From Lysinibacillus sp. PLM2 (lineage in GTDB: Bacteria > Bacillota > Bacilli > Bacillales_A > Planococcaceae): DNA of 64,000 bases. The position numbers and the translations under genes are program-made. This document shows, in pieces, positions 63,025-64,000 of the stretch (its first letter is position 1; every line of letters starts with the position of its first letter). The notes beneath the pieces were generated by a model that made no database searches, was not told the DNA's origin, and saw nothing but the letters and a program-made list of their open reading frames with translations. Location of the stretch: contig AP025689.1 of the NCBI GenBank assembly GCA_023168345.1, positions 2,044,001 to 2,108,000 on the forward strand, in the 5' to 3' direction.

Positions 63025-63999
63025 TTATGCATTTATTACCTCTTTTATATTTTCCTTTTTAAGCAATAATGCTCCGATTAAGCCAAAAGCTGAGAATATA
63101 GCTGGAATTAATAGACCGTAATGATAGCCGAAATGGATACCTTCTTGTGAAAATAAATCGAGTACTTTCCCAAATATTATTGGTAATAAAACTGCACTTA
63201 AAAAACCACCCATATTGGCAAAGCCTGTAACAACACCAACTTCTTTTGCTGGAAAAGATTCTCTCACAACTACAAATGTTAATGAACTCGCACCATTTCC
63301 GAATCCTATAGTGATAAATAATACAATAATCCATACAATGGATGGACTCGTTCCAGAAAGAAACATTCCTAACCAACTTAATACAACTACAATATGAACA
63401 ATCAAATACATTATTTTTATGGAACCAAGTCTACTTGCAATCCAGCTAATAATTGGAGCGCCTACTATAGCACCAATAAGACCATACATGATTAATTGGC
63501 TGGCCATGGACCGCGACAATTCTAACACTTGGATCCCAAATGGAACACCCCATGACCCAATAAATCCGACGTACGTACCTACAACACCAAAATGACATAG
63601 AAATGCTGCCCATGCTTGTCGGGTTGAAGCTACACGTTGAAGGATTTTCCAAACACTTTCCTTTTCTTGGTTTAAATTTATCGAAGTACTAGATAATTCT
63701 ACAAATAGCTTTTTGGGCTTTTTAATAAGAACAAAGTAGAGTAAAAAAGTGTTAAAAACTAGCAATACCCCTATCGTCATAAATAGTGAATTCCATCCTA
63801 CATAGGAAATCCATATTGAGTAAGGAAGTGTTGCTGTTAATGAGCCCAATCCAGCAAACATAGAAACAATTCCAATCATCTTTACAAAATCATGAGATTT
63901 AAACCATTGACTTAAAATTAATACAAAATTAATAAAAATCGTGGAATCACCGACTCCTACTAAAAATCTTGAAAAAATTAAAATACACTCATTGCTGGC
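63025..63999 (-). CDS. MFS transporter, truncated by window edge
   Basis: The last 325 codons or so of a major-facilitator transporter; the frame runs open into the window end, so the true start lies beyond 64000. Seven to eight membrane segments are visible. The loop between the halves is FVLIKKPKKLFVELSSTS, and the second half has the pattern WAAFLCHFGVVGTYVGFIGSWGVPF. It resembles nitrate/organic-anion or drug-type MFS members, but no substrate motif is decisive. Confidence 0.8.
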   Translation of the reverse strand, partial: ASNECILIFSRFLVGVGDSTIFINFVLILSQWFKSHDFVKMIGIVSMFAGLGSLTATLPYSIWISYVGWNSLFMTIGVLLVFNTFLLYFVLIKKPKKLFVELSSTSINLNQEKESVWKILQRVASTRQAWAAFLCHFGVVGTYVGFIGSWGVPFGIQVLELSRSMASQLIMYGLIGAIVGAPIISWIASRLGSIKIMYLIVHIVVVLSWLGMFLSGTSPSIVWIIVLFITIGFGNGASSLTFVVVRESFPAKEVGVVTGFANMGGFLSAVLLPIIFGKVLDLFSQEGIHFGYHYGLLIPAIFSAFGLIGALLLKKENIKEVINA

Positions 64000-64000
64000 A

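Noticed and set aside
1-64000. CRISPR arrays, tRNA or rRNA genes
   Set aside because: No regularly spaced direct repeats, no tRNA cloverleaf with TTCRANYC, and no rRNA sequence was recognised on either strand.

Overview
The window is AT-rich DNA from an endospore-forming low-GC Gram-positive bacterium (order Bacillales). Supporting signs are a gerABC-type spore germinant receptor operon, a qoxABCD-type menaquinol oxidase, strong AGGAGG ribosome sites, lipobox lipoproteins and a Bacillus-style anaerobic-type B12 operon. The gene set would suit the Lysinibacillus/Solibacillus (Planococcaceae) neighbourhood, but the genus cannot be fixed from the sequence alone.

Layout. 60-2472 is an IS21-family element whose istA is broken by two 1-nt frameshifts while istB is intact. 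2.6-5.3 kb holds a DinB-fold enzyme, a type I toxin/antisense-RNA pair, an ECF transporter S component and an anchored exported protein. 5.5-7.6 kb is a three-gene minus-strand operon: an MpsC-like DUF2294 protein, an SbtA-type bicarbonate transporter and a beta-carbonic-anhydrase-like protein that has lost all its zinc ligands. Each of the first two genes is preceded by a terminator-like leader hairpin. 9.2-19.5 kb is an amino-sugar/muropeptide uptake and catabolism locus: ABC transporter, cytosolic amidase-like serine hydrolase, BadF-type kinase, MurQ, NagA, NagB and an RpiR regulator with two likely operators. 19.8-20.65 kb carries two unrecognised tandem paralogous small genes.

20.9-22.7 kb encodes a CorC/HlyC membrane protein and a MerR regulator with a disrupted start. 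23.2-38.9 kb is dedicated to cobalamin. A consensus cobalamin riboswitch (38751-38915) with its terminator precedes cobJ(cbiH60)-cbiJ-cbiC-cbiD-cbiET-cbiL-cbiF-cbiG, followed by a precorrin-2 dehydrogenase, SUMT and a nitroreductase. A second leader RNA, only partly resembling a cobalamin riboswitch, precedes a methyltransferase and a BtuFCD-like ABC transporter, and then comes the ferredoxin-fused chelatase CbiX. The late genes cbiA, cbiP, cobD and cobU/S/T are not in the window.

39.3-43.7 kb is an unassigned catabolic operon: a CitMHS transporter, an AtuA-family protein split into large and small subunits, and an amidase. 44-50.7 kb has a cupin with a QHPY-rich tail, a VOC protein, gerABC plus a 52-residue accessory membrane protein, a SLAP-domain protein and a small unknown. 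50.8-57.6 kb has a eukaryote-like P5C dehydrogenase, a probable 6S RNA, a metallo-beta-lactamase-fold hydrolase, an HSL-family esterase, a PAS-GGDEF diguanylate cyclase and another ECF S component. 58.2-62.0 kb is qoxABCD behind a perfect palindrome. The window ends in small membrane proteins and a truncated MFS transporter.

Most intergenic gaps end in recognisable hairpin terminators. The best candidate for an undescribed system is the MpsC-SbtA-pseudo-carbonic-anhydrase operon with its paired attenuators. Also of interest are the split-AtuA operon, the tandem small-protein family and the atypical riboswitch-like leader at 28.2-28.35 kb.
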